A stretch of 64,000 nucleotides of DNA. Origin: Armatimonadota bacterium (GTDB taxonomy: Bacteria; Armatimonadota; JAAZEB01). The DNA lies in assembly GCA_012512265.1 (NCBI GenBank), contig JAAZEM010000054.1, forward strand, positions 32,480 through 96,479. Reading direction: 5' to 3'. Numbering within the stretch: the stretch's first letter is position 1; each line of letters begins with the position of its first letter. The position numbers and the translations under genes are program-made. Below the pieces are notes generated by a model. That model had not been told where the DNA came from. It saw nothing but the letters and a program-made list of their open reading frames with translations, and searched no databases. Shown piece by piece: positions 8,492-19,824 of the stretch.

Positions 8492-9301
8492 CTACAGCGC
8501 GCGCGCCTTCTCGATGCACCCGCGCAGGTAATCGAGGCTCTTGGCCAGAGAGGCCGCGCGGTCTGGCCCGGAGAGGCCACACTCATACGCCATGTAGTCT
8601 TGGAAGCCGATGTCGAGGAGGGCGCGCATGCCGGCCACGTAGTCAATATCGCCTGTTCCCGGCTCGAGGCGGGTGTTGTCCGCCAGGTGGCAGTGGCGCA
8701 CGTGCTTGCCGGCGGCGCGCAGAGCGTCCGGCGTGTTGGTCTCCTCGATGTGCATGTGGAAGAAGTCGGAGATGAGCGCCACGTTGGGGTGGCCGCACCG
8801 CTCGATGATCTCCACGCCATCCGCCTGCCGGCGGAGGAGGTGCTGCTCGTAGCGGTTCAGCGGCTCGAGAAGGAGGTAGGAGCCGGCTTCCGCCGCGACG
8901 TCGCCCAGCTCCTTGCACAGCTCGACCAGGAGGTTCTTCTCCAGCGTGATCGCGTCGGCGTAGGGCGAGAGGTCGGGAATCCGCGGCGGCCCGAAGATCG
9001 GGGGCACGATCTGGCCGGTGGCGCCCATCTCGCCGCAGAACCGCAGATACGCCTTGCACTGCTCGATGCTGTTGCGCCGCTTTGCCGGATCGGGATCCAG
9101 GAAGTCGAACGTCGGATTCCCGCACACCGAGCAGATGGGCACCGGACTCGACTCGAAGTCGGCGCGCGCCTGGTCGAGCCGGTCGACGGGATAGTTTCCA
9201 GCAGAGACCTCGATCCCCTCGACTCCATGGTCAGCGGCCCACTTTTGCTTATCTCTGACAGTGCTCCCGGGGAGCAGGTTGAGCTGTACCGCGATCTTCA
9301 T
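8492..9301 (-). CDS. Sugar phosphate isomerase/epimerase (xylose isomerase-like TIM barrel)
   Basis: MKIAVQLNLLPGSTVRDKQKWAADHGVEGIEVSAGNYPVDRL...LLLEPLNRYEQHLLRRQADGVEIIERCGHPNVALISDFFHMHIEE. Confidence 0.88.
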   Translation of the reverse strand: MKIAVQLNLLPGSTVRDKQKWAADHGVEGIEVSAGNYPVDRLDQARADFESSPVPICSVCGNPTFDFLDPDPAKRRNSIEQCKAYLRFCGEMGATGQIVPPIFGPPRIPDLSPYADAITLEKNLLVELCKELGDVAAEAGSYLLLEPLNRYEQHLLRRQADGVEIIERCGHPNVALISDFFHMHIEETNTPDALRAAGKHVRHCHLADNTRLEPGTGDIDYVAGMRALLDIGFQDYMAYECGLSGPDRAASLAKSLDYLRGCIEKARAL

Positions 9302-9505
9302 CTTGCAATCACCTTCCCGGCGCCGGGATTGCCGGCCCCTGGCACGCCCATGCAGTGCCAACACTGCTTTCGACGCCCGTCTCCACCTCCCTGTCGTCTC
9401 TCGCGCGTCCTGGGCACCAGGGGTGTGAGAAACAAACGTTAGGTGGGTAGAGTCTAAAGGAAGCAAGCAGTTCAACATGGCTCGACCGGCTATTGGGAGG
9501 CAACG

Positions 9506-9931
9506 ATGGCAGTACGCACATCCGAAGCAGAGTGGAAGGGCGACCTTCGCGGCGGAGAGGGGATGATGAAGTTTGGAGGCGGCGCGTTTCAGGGGCGCTA
9601 CTCCTACTCTTCGCGCTTTGAGGAGGGCCCCGGCACCAATCCCGAGGAGCTGATCGCGGCAGCGCACGCCGGGTGCTTCAGCATGGCGTTCGCCGCGCAG
9701 CTCAGCGAAGCCGGCTTCACCCCGGCGCGCGTCCAGACCACGGCCAAGGTGCATCTCGGCAAGGTGGCCGATGCCTTCGCGATCACCCGCATCGACCTCT
9801 TCACCGAAGCCGAGGTCCCAAACATCCCCGAGGGACGTTTTCGGGAGATCGCCGAGGCCGCGAAGGCGGGGTGCCCCGTCTCGAAGGCGCTCGCCTCGGT
9901 GCCGATCACGCTGGACGCGAAATTGGTGTAG
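9506..9931 (+). CDS. OsmC/Ohr-family peroxide-resistance protein
   Basis: MAVRTSEAEWKGDLRGGEGMMKFG...FEEGPGTNPEELIAAAHAGCFSMAFAAQLSEAGF...AAKAGCPVSKAL: paired Cys in OsmC context. Confidence 0.93.
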   Translation: MAVRTSEAEWKGDLRGGEGMMKFGGGAFQGRYSYSSRFEEGPGTNPEELIAAAHAGCFSMAFAAQLSEAGFTPARVQTTAKVHLGKVADAFAITRIDLFTEAEVPNIPEGRFREIAEAAKAGCPVSKALASVPITLDAKLV

Positions 9932-10126
9932 TCCCTGCCGCGCCTCTCCGGGGGGCGCGGCTTCCCACATCTGGCGCGGCGATACCGCCGATGAGGGGGG
10001 CGGGCACGGATGGGGAGTGCGGGCGGCTCAGAACCGCAGCAGCGCAGACGTTTGTGTTTGCGCCACGCCTGCCCTGCCCCGCCGGAAACAGGGCGAACAC
10101 TGAAGGCTCGCTACACCAAACAAACA

Positions 10127-10860
10127 CACCCGTTCCATTCATCTGCGTCCATGCTCGCGACGCCCGGGGGTATGCCCATCTCTGCCGGATCCTAACTCGC
10201 GCCCCCCTCATCATCCTGCCGGATGTGAACCAGAGCGAGAAGCAGTTCACCGCCGAGCCGGGCCCGGCGATCCGCGTCGGGTTGATGCAGGTGGAGGGGA
10301 TGGCTGAAGCCGAGATCGAAGCGGTCGTTGGCGAGCGCCAGCGGGAGGGCCCCTTCTCCTCCCTCGCGGAGTTCTAGCGGCGCGTGCCTATCCGGCGCAA
10401 CATCCTGGAGCGGATGATCCTCTGCGGCTGCTTCGACAGCCTGACGCCGAACCGGAAAGCGCTGATGTTCGAGCTGGACGGCGTTTCGAGCCACTCCACT
10501 CAGCTGAGCGACTATACCGACTTTGAGAAGTTCTCGCACGAGGCGCGCATCCTGGGGACAACGCCCGCTGCCACCTGATGGCCTACTACCGAGAGGAGTT
10601 GCGCCGGCATCACGTCCTCTCTACGGCGGAGGCGCACGCGATGCCGGCGGGAGCCGTGATCAACGTGGCCGGGCTGGCCATCCGGCCCCATCGTCCTCCC
10701 ACGCGCAGTGGGCGCACCGTCGTCTTCTTCAGCCTGGAGGATGAGCATGGGATGCTGGACATCACGACATTTGAGGACGTGTACCAGCGCTATGGAAAGG
10801 TAATCTACCGCCGCGATGCGCCTGCGCCTTCCGAGCGGATCATTCGTGACAACACCGCCC
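10127..10860 (+). pseudogene. Degraded DNA polymerase III alpha subunit (DnaE/DnaE2-type) remnant
   Basis: VHARDARGYAHLCRILT (PHP-domain-like) is joined directly to LPDVNQSEKQFTAEPGPAIRVGLMQVEGMAEAEIEAVV...FSSLAEF[TAG]RRVPIRRNILERMILCGCFDSLTPNRKALMFEL, then a frame change to HLMAYYREELRRHHVLS...VINVAGLAIRPHRPPTRSGRTVVFFSLEDEHGMLDITTFEDVYQRYGKVIY (OB-fold-like). Internal deletion, nonsense codon and frameshift. Confidence 0.85.
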
Positions 10861-10884
10861 GCGGGCAAAGCCCTGGCGCGCTGC

Positions 10885-11655
10885 TCAGTCGTAAGAGGTG
10901 AGCGAGCCGCCGCTGGACTCATCCGAACCGGGGAGCACCTGCTGGAGTGCAAGCCGGATACTCTGGTCCAATTCAAAGAGATCGATCGGCTTCGTGAAGT
11001 AGCCATCGAAGCCGGCCTCTCGGGCCCGGCGGATATCCTCCTCGGCCCCCAGGCCCGTGGTCGCGAAAGCGATAAGCCGGTCGGCCCCGGCCAGATTCCG
11101 CACCCGGCGCATCAGCTCCAAACCATCCATGCCGGGCAGGCCGATGTCAGAGAGGAGGACATCCGGCAGCTTCGTCTCAAGCTGACAGAGCGCATCCTCG
11201 GCCGTCTCCGCGGTTTCAACCGCGTAGCCCATCAGGCTCAGCCCATCGGCCAGCAACTCGCGCACATCCGCGTTATCTTCAACCAGGAGGAGGCGGTAAC
11301 TCTCCTCCATATCCAGCGGCTCGCCCGCCGGCATGACCGCCCCGACCAGCGTCCCCTCGAGCGCGAAGAGAGGCTGTCCAATCCCGATCCAGCTTCCCTG
11401 GCCCGGACGAGCATGCACGTCAGCGCACTCTTGGGTCACGGCCGGCCAGACATCAAGCCCTTGTTGTCGGGGAGCGTTACCTGCCTCTTCCCACGATCGC
11501 TCGGAAACGCAAGCCTGCCCCTTGGATAGGAGGCTACCACCCGTGCCACAAGAGGCAACACAGAGGACCTCCCTATCGAGAGCGGCCTGCATCTCGCGCT
11601 GGTGCGCCTCGAAGCGCGAAACCCGCCCGTCATCCTGTACACCAAGGCCATTCAT
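10885..11655 (-). CDS. Response-regulator receiver-domain protein; N-terminal extension uncertain
   Basis: YRLLLVEDNADVRELLADGLSLMGYAVETAETAEDALCQLETKLPDVLLSDIGLPGMDGLELMRRVRNLAGADRLIAFATTGLGAEEDIRRAREAGFDGYFTKPID: REC with conserved D, T and K. True start may lie near 11310. Confidence 0.8.
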   Translation of the reverse strand: MNGLGVQDDGRVSRFEAHQREMQAALDREVLCVASCGTGGSLLSKGQACVSERSWEEAGNAPRQQGLDVWPAVTQECADVHARPGQGSWIGIGQPLFALEGTLVGAVMPAGEPLDMEESYRLLLVEDNADVRELLADGLSLMGYAVETAETAEDALCQLETKLPDVLLSDIGLPGMDGLELMRRVRNLAGADRLIAFATTGLGAEEDIRRAREAGFDGYFTKPIDLFELDQSIRLALQQVLPGSDESSGGSLTSYD

Positions 11656-11866
11656 CGCCTTTCCTCGCTCCGCGGAGGCAGGACCCTCAGCTCACGCGCT
11701 TCCCCAGCGCCCCGCTCCTAAGCACCCGACCGATCTTCCCGAACGAGCGACGCCTGCTTGCTTCCCCGCCTTACTAGTCTTCCCCCAAACCGGCAAGCGT
11801 AAACATCAACCGGGGGCCACTCCCTTGAGCGCTTCAGCAACGCCTGGCCCCCGCCGCATATATACA

Positions 11867-11990
11867 AAGCCCTGCCAGGCTGGGCCGGGCCATACTCCTG
11901 GGCAACCCAACATGGCGGGAGCTGGAAGGAGGAGCCCCAAAGCGGCTTTGCCGAGAAACAGCGCATAGCTTCCAGCTCCGCGCGCGGGTG
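11867..11990 (-). repeat. Degenerate internal fragment of the MITE-like element (copy 4)
   Basis: Minus strand reads ...CGCGCGGAGCTGGAAGCTATGCGCTGTTTCTCGGCAAAGCCGCTTTGGGGCTCCTCCTTCCAGCTCCCGCC...GGGAGTATG...CCCAGCCTGGCAGGGCTT, alignable to the interior of copies 1-3; ends not recognisable. Confidence 0.65.
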
Positions 11991-12118
11991 GCCCTCTCTA
12001 TCCGTGGTATCGCCGCTACCGCGGACCATCCCCGCGCGCCCTCCCGGGAGGAGCGACCGCCGCCCCATCGAACAGGAGGGGGGAGGGATGGGCCGCGTTC
12101 CCGCGCGCGGCGAGAAGC

Positions 12119-13687
12119 ATGACAACAATGGAGATCAACCGGGCAAGCCAAACGCGCGAGTCACGTCGTTGCGCGGCCGGCGGAAAGAAGAACCGTCTCG
12201 GTCGAGCCGGGGCCGGGCGCCGGCGGCCGATAATCCAGATCGCGCTGCTCTTGCTCGTCGGCCTCGGTCCCCTTCCCCCACACGCCGGCGCGGTGACGGA
12301 GGAGGCGCTTGGCCCCGCCATCCGCGCGGCGATTGCCGTGCCCGCCCTGGAGCACGGCGTGACAGCGGTGCTTGTCCAATCGCTGCGCGACGGGCGCACG
12401 CTCTATGCCACCAACCCGAAGATGGCGCTCATGCCGGCGTCCAACGCCAAGCTGTTCACCGCCATCCTCGCCCTGGAGCACCTCGGACCCGAGTTCCGGT
12501 TTCCGACGGTGCTCGCTGCGCGCGGTAAGGTGTCGCAGGGGGTCCTGGCAGGCGACCTCATCCTCAAGGGCTTCGGCGACCCGACGCTCGTGACGGCGAC
12601 GCTGCACGACTTCGTCAACGCCGTCCGCGCGAAAGGGATCGAGCGCGTCGAGGGCGATCTGCTGGTCGATGCCACCTATTTCACCGCCCCGCGCTGGGGA
12701 AGCGGCTGGTCGTGGGACTACCTGGAGGACTACTACGCCATGGAGATCAGCGCGCTCTCGCTCAACAACAACACCATGGCGCTCGTCATCCAGCCGGGCA
12801 CGGAAGCCGGCCGGCCAGCGCTGATCTCATGGGCGCCGCCCACCCGTCATATGGAGGTGATCAACGAGACGACGACCGGTGCGCCAGACTCGCCGCGGAC
12901 GCTCCGCTACTCGCGCGAGCTGGGCAAGAACCGCGTGGTCGTGCGTGGCGCCATCCCCCTCGGCAGCCAGCCAGCGGTTCTGGACGGCATCCCGGTCGAG
13001 GACCCAGTCCTCTACTGCGGGCACGTTCTCTCCGAGCTCCTCCGCCAGGCGGGGATTCCGGTGGCCGGGCGCGTCCGCTACGGCACGCTACCGGAAAGAG
13101 AGGCGACCCGGATCTACCAGCACCACTCCGCTCCCCTCTCGGAGATTCTGCCGCTCTTCCTCAAGCCGAGCAACAACCACATCGGCGAGCAGCTCATCCA
13201 CACGATCCTCGCCGTGGAGAAGGCACGCCTGCGCCAGGCGAGCCAATCAGGCGCGCAAACCCCGCCGCCTTCCATCGAGGGCCTGGCGGACGCGCTCATC
13301 ACGAAGTCCGGCGCGGACCCGCGCGCTGTTCGCCTCGTCGATGGCTCCGGGCTGTCTCGCCTCAACCTGGTGACGGCGCTGAGCGTGGTCCAGCTGCTCC
13401 GCTACGCCTACCAGCAACCGTATCGCGACGTGCTGGTCCGGGCGCTCCCGGTCGCGGGGAATGACGGCACGCTGAGACGGCGCATGCGGGAGACGCGCGC
13501 CGCCGGGAACGTGCGCGCCAAGACGGGCACACTCAACGCCGTCAGCGGGCTTTCGGGCTATGTGACCGCGGCGAGCGGCGAGCCGCTCGTCTTCTCCATC
13601 CTGATGAACAACTTCCTCGCCGGCTCCCAGCCCGCGCGCGAAGCCCAGGACCGGATTTGCATCCTTCTCGCCGAGCTCGAGCGGTAG
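12119..13687 (+). CDS. dacB: D-alanyl-D-alanine carboxypeptidase/endopeptidase (PBP4, S13 family)
   Basis: TLYATNPKMALMPASNAKLFTAILALEHLGPEFRFPT (SxxK), SNNHIGEQ (SxN), VRAKTGTLNAVSGLSGYVTAASGEPLVFSILMNNF (KTG). Confidence 0.93.
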   Translation: MTTMEINRASQTRESRRCAAGGKKNRLGRAGAGRRRPIIQIALLLLVGLGPLPPHAGAVTEEALGPAIRAAIAVPALEHGVTAVLVQSLRDGRTLYATNPKMALMPASNAKLFTAILALEHLGPEFRFPTVLAARGKVSQGVLAGDLILKGFGDPTLVTATLHDFVNAVRAKGIERVEGDLLVDATYFTAPRWGSGWSWDYLEDYYAMEISALSLNNNTMALVIQPGTEAGRPALISWAPPTRHMEVINETTTGAPDSPRTLRYSRELGKNRVVVRGAIPLGSQPAVLDGIPVEDPVLYCGHVLSELLRQAGIPVAGRVRYGTLPEREATRIYQHHSAPLSEILPLFLKPSNNHIGEQLIHTILAVEKARLRQASQSGAQTPPPSIEGLADALITKSGADPRAVRLVDGSGLSRLNLVTALSVVQLLRYAYQQPYRDVLVRALPVAGNDGTLRRRMRETRAAGNVRAKTGTLNAVSGLSGYVTAASGEPLVFSILMNNFLAGSQPAREAQDRICILLAELER

Positions 13688-13817
13688 CTGCGGAAAGCAA
13701 GTGAGCGTGCAGGAGAGGCATGGCCCACCGCGTTGGGCTCGCGGTGAACCGCGGGGCTGTGGCGGGAGAGGCCAGAGAGATTCGGGCATTCGAGCCAGAA
13801 GTCTCGGTGCCCTCGAC

Positions 13818-13842
13818 CGGATTTCTTACCTCGGAATCCCAG
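13818..13842. repeat. Solo terminal end of the MITE-like element (copy 5 remnant)
   Basis: CGGATTTCTTACCTCGGAATCCCAG nearly matches the right end of copy 1 (CGGATTCCTTATCTCGGAATCCCAG). Confidence 0.6.
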
Positions 13843-14560
13843 GGCGCCGCCCGGTCGGCCCGCCCGCCACGCCCACGTGCAGGGTGGCCACGCCGCCCAT
13901 CAGAAGGCGAAACCGGACCTCTTCGAGGCCGGCGCGGGCCATCATCGCGGCGACCTCTTCGGGGGAGTGGAACGCGGCAACGGAATCTGGGAGATAGGTG
14001 TAGGCGTCTTTGTGACTCAGCAGCGCGGCCACGCGCGGCAGAATCCGATGGAAGTAGGTCTCGTAGACAGCGCGAAAGAGGGCGCCGCGCGGTCGGCCCA
14101 GCTCGAGCACGACCACACTGCCGCCCGGGCGGACCACGCGCGCCATCTCGCAGAGCGCGAGCTCCACGTCCGCCACGTTGCGGAGCACGAACGCCATCAC
14201 GGCGGCATCTACGCTGGTATCGCGCAGCGGAAGCGACTGCGCGTCGCCCCCTGTCAGGAGAACGCTGCCTTCGAGGCCGCGCGCGCGCAGCTTCGCTTGG
14301 CCGCGAGCGAGCATCGGCTCGCAGAAATCTACGCCGATCACGCGGCCTTGCGGACCCACCTGCCGGGCCATACCGATCGCCATGTCGCCCGTCCCGGCTC
14401 CTACGTCGAGCGCCGTCATGCCGGGGCGAAGCCGGCAGGCGCGCAGGGCTGTCCGGCGCCACCACTTGTGCGTGCCCGCGCTGAGGAGGGTGTTCAGGAG
14501 GTCGTAGCGAGGCGCGATCCGCGCGAACATGGCGCGCACGCGCCTCGGCTTCTCATCCAT
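13826..14560 (-). CDS. ubiE/menG: Demethylmenaquinone/ubiquinone methyltransferase
   Basis: VRAMFARIAPRYDLLNTLLSAGTHKWWRRTAL...ALDVGAGTGDMAIGMARQVGPQGRVIGVDFCEPMLARGQAKL...EVVRFRLLMGGVATLHVGV-type C-terminus. Confidence 0.95.
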   Translation of the reverse strand: MDEKPRRVRAMFARIAPRYDLLNTLLSAGTHKWWRRTALRACRLRPGMTALDVGAGTGDMAIGMARQVGPQGRVIGVDFCEPMLARGQAKLRARGLEGSVLLTGGDAQSLPLRDTSVDAAVMAFVLRNVADVELALCEMARVVRPGGSVVVLELGRPRGALFRAVYETYFHRILPRVAALLSHKDAYTYLPDSVAAFHSPEEVAAMMARAGLEEVRFRLLMGGVATLHVGVAGGPTGRRPGIPR

Positions 14561-14651
14561 CCCCGTTCCTCCCTGGCATGGGCCTTCCCGGTACCGAGCG
14601 AGCCCTGGCGAATGGCCCAGCTATCCGCATCCGGCCACTCGCGCGCGGGCT

Positions 14652-16247
14652 TCACCAGGTGAACCGTCCTATCAGGATGCTAAAGAGCGGCGTGGAGGTA
14701 TAGACCGCATCCTGGCTCAGCGCAAGGAACGGCTCCGCGGCGATGAGAATCGCGATTGTCGCCACGGCGCAAACACCCACGGTCAGCTTCAGGCCCAGAT
14801 GGGCCGAAATGCGCTTTTCCGCGACCGGCTCGCCCAGGTACATCTGTCGGACCACGTTCAGGTAGTAATACGCCGAGATGACGCTGTTGACGAACATGAC
14901 GACCGCGAGCGTCGTCATCAGTGGCGTGCTCGCCTTGATCGCGGCGAGGAAGAGGTAGAGCTTGGCAATGAAGCCCGCGGTGGGCGGGATGCCGATCAGC
15001 GACAGGAGGAAGATCGTCATGGCGGCCGCCAGCCAGGGCGCGCGCCGCGCCAGGCCGGCGTAGCCCGGAATCTCCTCGACGCCATCCTGGTTGGCCACAG
15101 CGATCACCACGGCGAAGGCACCGAGGTTCATGAAGAGGTAGGCCAGCACGTAGAGGAGGATGCCCGGGATGGCAAACTCACGAACCCCTTCGCCGGCCAC
15201 ACCCGCGGCGGCCACTCCGGTCAGGATGTAGCCCGCCTGCGCGATGCTGGAGTAGGCGAGCATGCGCTTGATGTTGGTCTGCCAGATCGCCGCGGTGTTG
15301 CCCCAGGTCATGGTGATCATCGCCAGGATGGCGATGAGGGCCGCCCAGTGGGGCGCGATCTGCGGCAGCGCCAGTGCCACGCCGAGGAATCGGACGGTAA
15401 CCGCGAAGCCAGCCGCCTTGGACGCCACCGAGAGGTAGGCGGTGATCGGCGTCGGCGCGCCCTCATAGGCATCGGGCACCCACTGGTGGAAGGGCGCCAT
15501 GGAGACCTTGAACCCGAGCCCAGCCAGCACAAAGAACGCGGCCGCCAGGACCACCATCCGCCGGGCGACGTCCGTCTCTCCTGCCAGGACGCCGGCAATG
15601 CCCTGAAGCAGCGTGCTCCCCGTCAGCCCGTAAAGGAGCGACATACCGTAGAGCATGACGGCGGAGCAGACGGTGCCAAAGAGGAAGTACTTGATCCCCG
15701 CCTCGGCGGAACGCGGCTCGTTCTTCAGGTAGCCAACCAGCACATAGGAGACGATGCTGAGGAACTCCACCGCCAGGAAGAGCACCACCAGCTCGGAGGC
15801 CGACGCCATGAAGAAGATCGCCAGCGTCGCCAGGGTGAGCAGCGCGTACATCTCCGGGCGGTTGGGGAAGGAGCGCCGGTAGGCGGCGGTCATCGCCATG
15901 ACCAGAAGCGTCGCCACCGCCACCGCCACCTTGAAGAAGGCGCTGAAGGGGTCGTGCATCATGCCGCCCCAGAAATGGACCATCACCCCGGGATGCAACG
16001 CGCGCGTAGACCACCCGACGGCGGCCGCGAGAAGACCCGCCACGGCCACGCCTACGATGCAGATCCACTCCGCCGCGCGCAGCACCGTGCCCTCGGCATC
16101 CTCCGGCGGCACCGCAGGGCGCGCGAAGGGATGGCGCGCCCAAGGCGTGCGCATCGCGGCCGCGAGCAGCCCGGCCAGGCCGGCGAAGGTGAGGACCAAC
16201 TCCGGCGCCACCCAGAACCAACGAATGTCTATCACCGCAGAAGACAT
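14652..16247 (-). CDS. nuoN: NADH-quinone oxidoreductase subunit N
   Basis: Antiporter-like membrane protein (KYFLFGTVCSAVMLYGMSLLYGLTG..., AYSSIAQAGYILTG...); last gene of the nuo cluster. Confidence 0.95.
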   Translation of the reverse strand: MSSAVIDIRWFWVAPELVLTFAGLAGLLAAAMRTPWARHPFARPAVPPEDAEGTVLRAAEWICIVGVAVAGLLAAAVGWSTRALHPGVMVHFWGGMMHDPFSAFFKVAVAVATLLVMAMTAAYRRSFPNRPEMYALLTLATLAIFFMASASELVVLFLAVEFLSIVSYVLVGYLKNEPRSAEAGIKYFLFGTVCSAVMLYGMSLLYGLTGSTLLQGIAGVLAGETDVARRMVVLAAAFFVLAGLGFKVSMAPFHQWVPDAYEGAPTPITAYLSVASKAAGFAVTVRFLGVALALPQIAPHWAALIAILAMITMTWGNTAAIWQTNIKRMLAYSSIAQAGYILTGVAAAGVAGEGVREFAIPGILLYVLAYLFMNLGAFAVVIAVANQDGVEEIPGYAGLARRAPWLAAAMTIFLLSLIGIPPTAGFIAKLYLFLAAIKASTPLMTTLAVVMFVNSVISAYYYLNVVRQMYLGEPVAEKRISAHLGLKLTVGVCAVATIAILIAAEPFLALSQDAVYTSTPLFSILIGRFTW

Positions 16248-16256
16248 AAGATCCGC

Positions 16257-17753
<1,497 letters not shown>

Positions 17754-17769
17754 CTAGTTGTGCCTTCCT

Positions 17770-19824
17770 CTACCGGAACCCAAAGTACAGATACAAACCC
17801 GTCGCGGCCACGAGGCCCACGAAGACGATGAGCGCGTAGCCTTGCACCAGGCCAGTTTGCAGGCGACGGAAACCCTGTCCCACCTGGCCCGCGGTCCACC
17901 CAGCCCCGTTCACGGCGCCATCGACCACCTGCTTGTCGAACTTGCCCTGGAGAATCGCGGTGAGCAGCGTGACGTGGCCCACGGCGTTGACAAAGTGATC
18001 CACCACCTTCACATCGAAGCGGTGGGCCCACCGCGAGACAACGAAGAGGGGCGCGATCACAACGCTCGCGTACAGCTCATCCAGGAAATACTTGTTCTTC
18101 ACCAGGGTGTAGACGCCCGGCGCGCGCCCCAGCCAGCCGGTAGCCCCCGGCACGAGACGCTCGCCCACCAACGGCAGCGCGATCAGCGCCCGGCGCGGGT
18201 CGGGGCTCTGGCGGTAGTAGACCAGGTAGCCCGCCAGAATGCCGAGGAGGCCGGCGCCAATTCCGAGGATCTGGACGATCCCTGCGTGCTCCACCTCAGC
18301 CGAGAAGTGCCCCGGATCGATCAGGTGGTGCAGGGGCAGCATCACGAACTTCCACCACCCAATCGAGAGCACGGCGAGCACCCACAACGGGAGGCACATG
18401 TTCAACGGGCTCTCGTGGGCATGGATCTCGGGGTTACGCGGCTCGCCGAAGAAGGCGAGGACCACCAGGCGCGTCATGTAGAACGCGGTCAACACCGCGC
18501 CGAGGATGCCGGCCACGAAGATCGGCGTCGAGACGTGGAATGCCCCGAGCAGGATCTCTTCCTTGCTCCAGAACCCAGAGAACAGCAGCGGGAAGCCTGC
18601 CAGCGAGAGCGATCCGATCAGGAACGTCCAGAAGGTCTGCGGCATTTTCTTGCGCAGGCCGCCCATCTCGAAAAGGTCCTGGGTGCCGGTGCCGTGGATC
18701 ACGCTCCCGGCCCCGAGGAAGAGGAGCGCCTTGAAGAAAGCGTGCGTCACCAGGTGGAAAAGCCCGGCGAAGAAGCCGCCCACGCCCAGGCCGATCATCA
18801 TGTAGCCAAGCTGGCTGATCGTCGAGAAGGCCAGCACGCGCTTGATGTCGCTCTGGAGCACGCCGATGGTGGCCCCGAGCACCGCCGTGATGGCACCAAT
18901 GGCGGCGACGAACTGCAATGGCGTCGCCTGGAAAAGCGTCATGCCCAGCACCGAGGGCGCCCACGGCTCGGTGGCCGCCTGGAAGGGCGGGTACATTCGC
19001 CCGACCAGGTAGACGCCGGCCGCAACCATTGTCGCCGCGTGGATCAGGGCGCTGACCGGCGTGGGGCCCTCCATGGCATCGGGAAGCCACACATGCAGCG
19101 GGAACTGCGCCGACTTGCCGATGGCCCCGCAGAAAAGGAGGAGCGCCGCCGCCGTGAGCACCATCGGCGTGGCCGCCGCGATCTCCGGCAGGCGCTGGAA
19201 GAGCTGCGCGTACTCGAACGTGCCCGCGTGCCGGAAGAGGATCAGAAGCCCTAGCAAGAAGCCGATATCGCCCAGGCGCGTTACCAGGAACGCCTTCTTG
19301 GCGGCGCGCATCGCCTCGGGGCGCTCGAACCAGAACCCGATGAGCAAGTAGGAGCAGAGGCCCACCAGCTCCCAGAAGATGTAGAGTTGGAGCAGGTTGT
19401 TCGCCAGCACCAGGCCGAGCATGGCGCAGCTAAAGAGCGAGAGATAGGCGAAGAAGCGCCAATAGCGCGGATCGCCATGCATGTAGCCGATAGAGTAGAA
19501 CTGCACGCCGGTGGCGACAATGGTGACGACCAGGAGCATGATCGCCGCAAGGCCATCCAGGCGGAAGCCCATGCGCAAGACGAAGTCGCCGGTGGGCACC
19601 CAGGCGAAGCTACGCTCGACGGCCGCGTGCGCGCCACCGAGGGCAACCGCCGCGAAAGCATAGAGCGACGCCCCCAACGAGACCACAATCCCGGGGATCG
19701 CGAAGCAGTGCGCCCGCTCGCGCAGGTGCGCCGGCCACCTCCCCGCCGTCATCAGCACGATGAAGGAGAGAAGCGGCGCAAAGATGATGACGGGCGCGAG
19801 CGCCAGTGCACTCTCAGCACTCAT
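17770..19824 (-). CDS. nuoL: NADH-quinone oxidoreductase subunit L
   Basis: RLDGLAAIMLLVVTIVATGVQFYSIGYM...GKSAQFPLHVWLPDAMEGPTPVSALIHAATMVAAGVYLVGR...AFSTISQLGYMMIGLG. Confidence 0.97.
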   Translation of the reverse strand: MSAESALALAPVIIFAPLLSFIVLMTAGRWPAHLRERAHCFAIPGIVVSLGASLYAFAAVALGGAHAAVERSFAWVPTGDFVLRMGFRLDGLAAIMLLVVTIVATGVQFYSIGYMHGDPRYWRFFAYLSLFSCAMLGLVLANNLLQLYIFWELVGLCSYLLIGFWFERPEAMRAAKKAFLVTRLGDIGFLLGLLILFRHAGTFEYAQLFQRLPEIAAATPMVLTAAALLLFCGAIGKSAQFPLHVWLPDAMEGPTPVSALIHAATMVAAGVYLVGRMYPPFQAATEPWAPSVLGMTLFQATPLQFVAAIGAITAVLGATIGVLQSDIKRVLAFSTISQLGYMMIGLGVGGFFAGLFHLVTHAFFKALLFLGAGSVIHGTGTQDLFEMGGLRKKMPQTFWTFLIGSLSLAGFPLLFSGFWSKEEILLGAFHVSTPIFVAGILGAVLTAFYMTRLVVLAFFGEPRNPEIHAHESPLNMCLPLWVLAVLSIGWWKFVMLPLHHLIDPGHFSAEVEHAGIVQILGIGAGLLGILAGYLVYYRQSPDPRRALIALPLVGERLVPGATGWLGRAPGVYTLVKNKYFLDELYASVVIAPLFVVSRWAHRFDVKVVDHFVNAVGHVTLLTAILQGKFDKQVVDGAVNGAGWTAGQVGQGFRRLQTGLVQGYALIVFVGLVAATGLYLYFGFR

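Noticed and set aside
17758-19254. 498-aa plus-strand ORF
   Set aside because: Antisense to nuoL.
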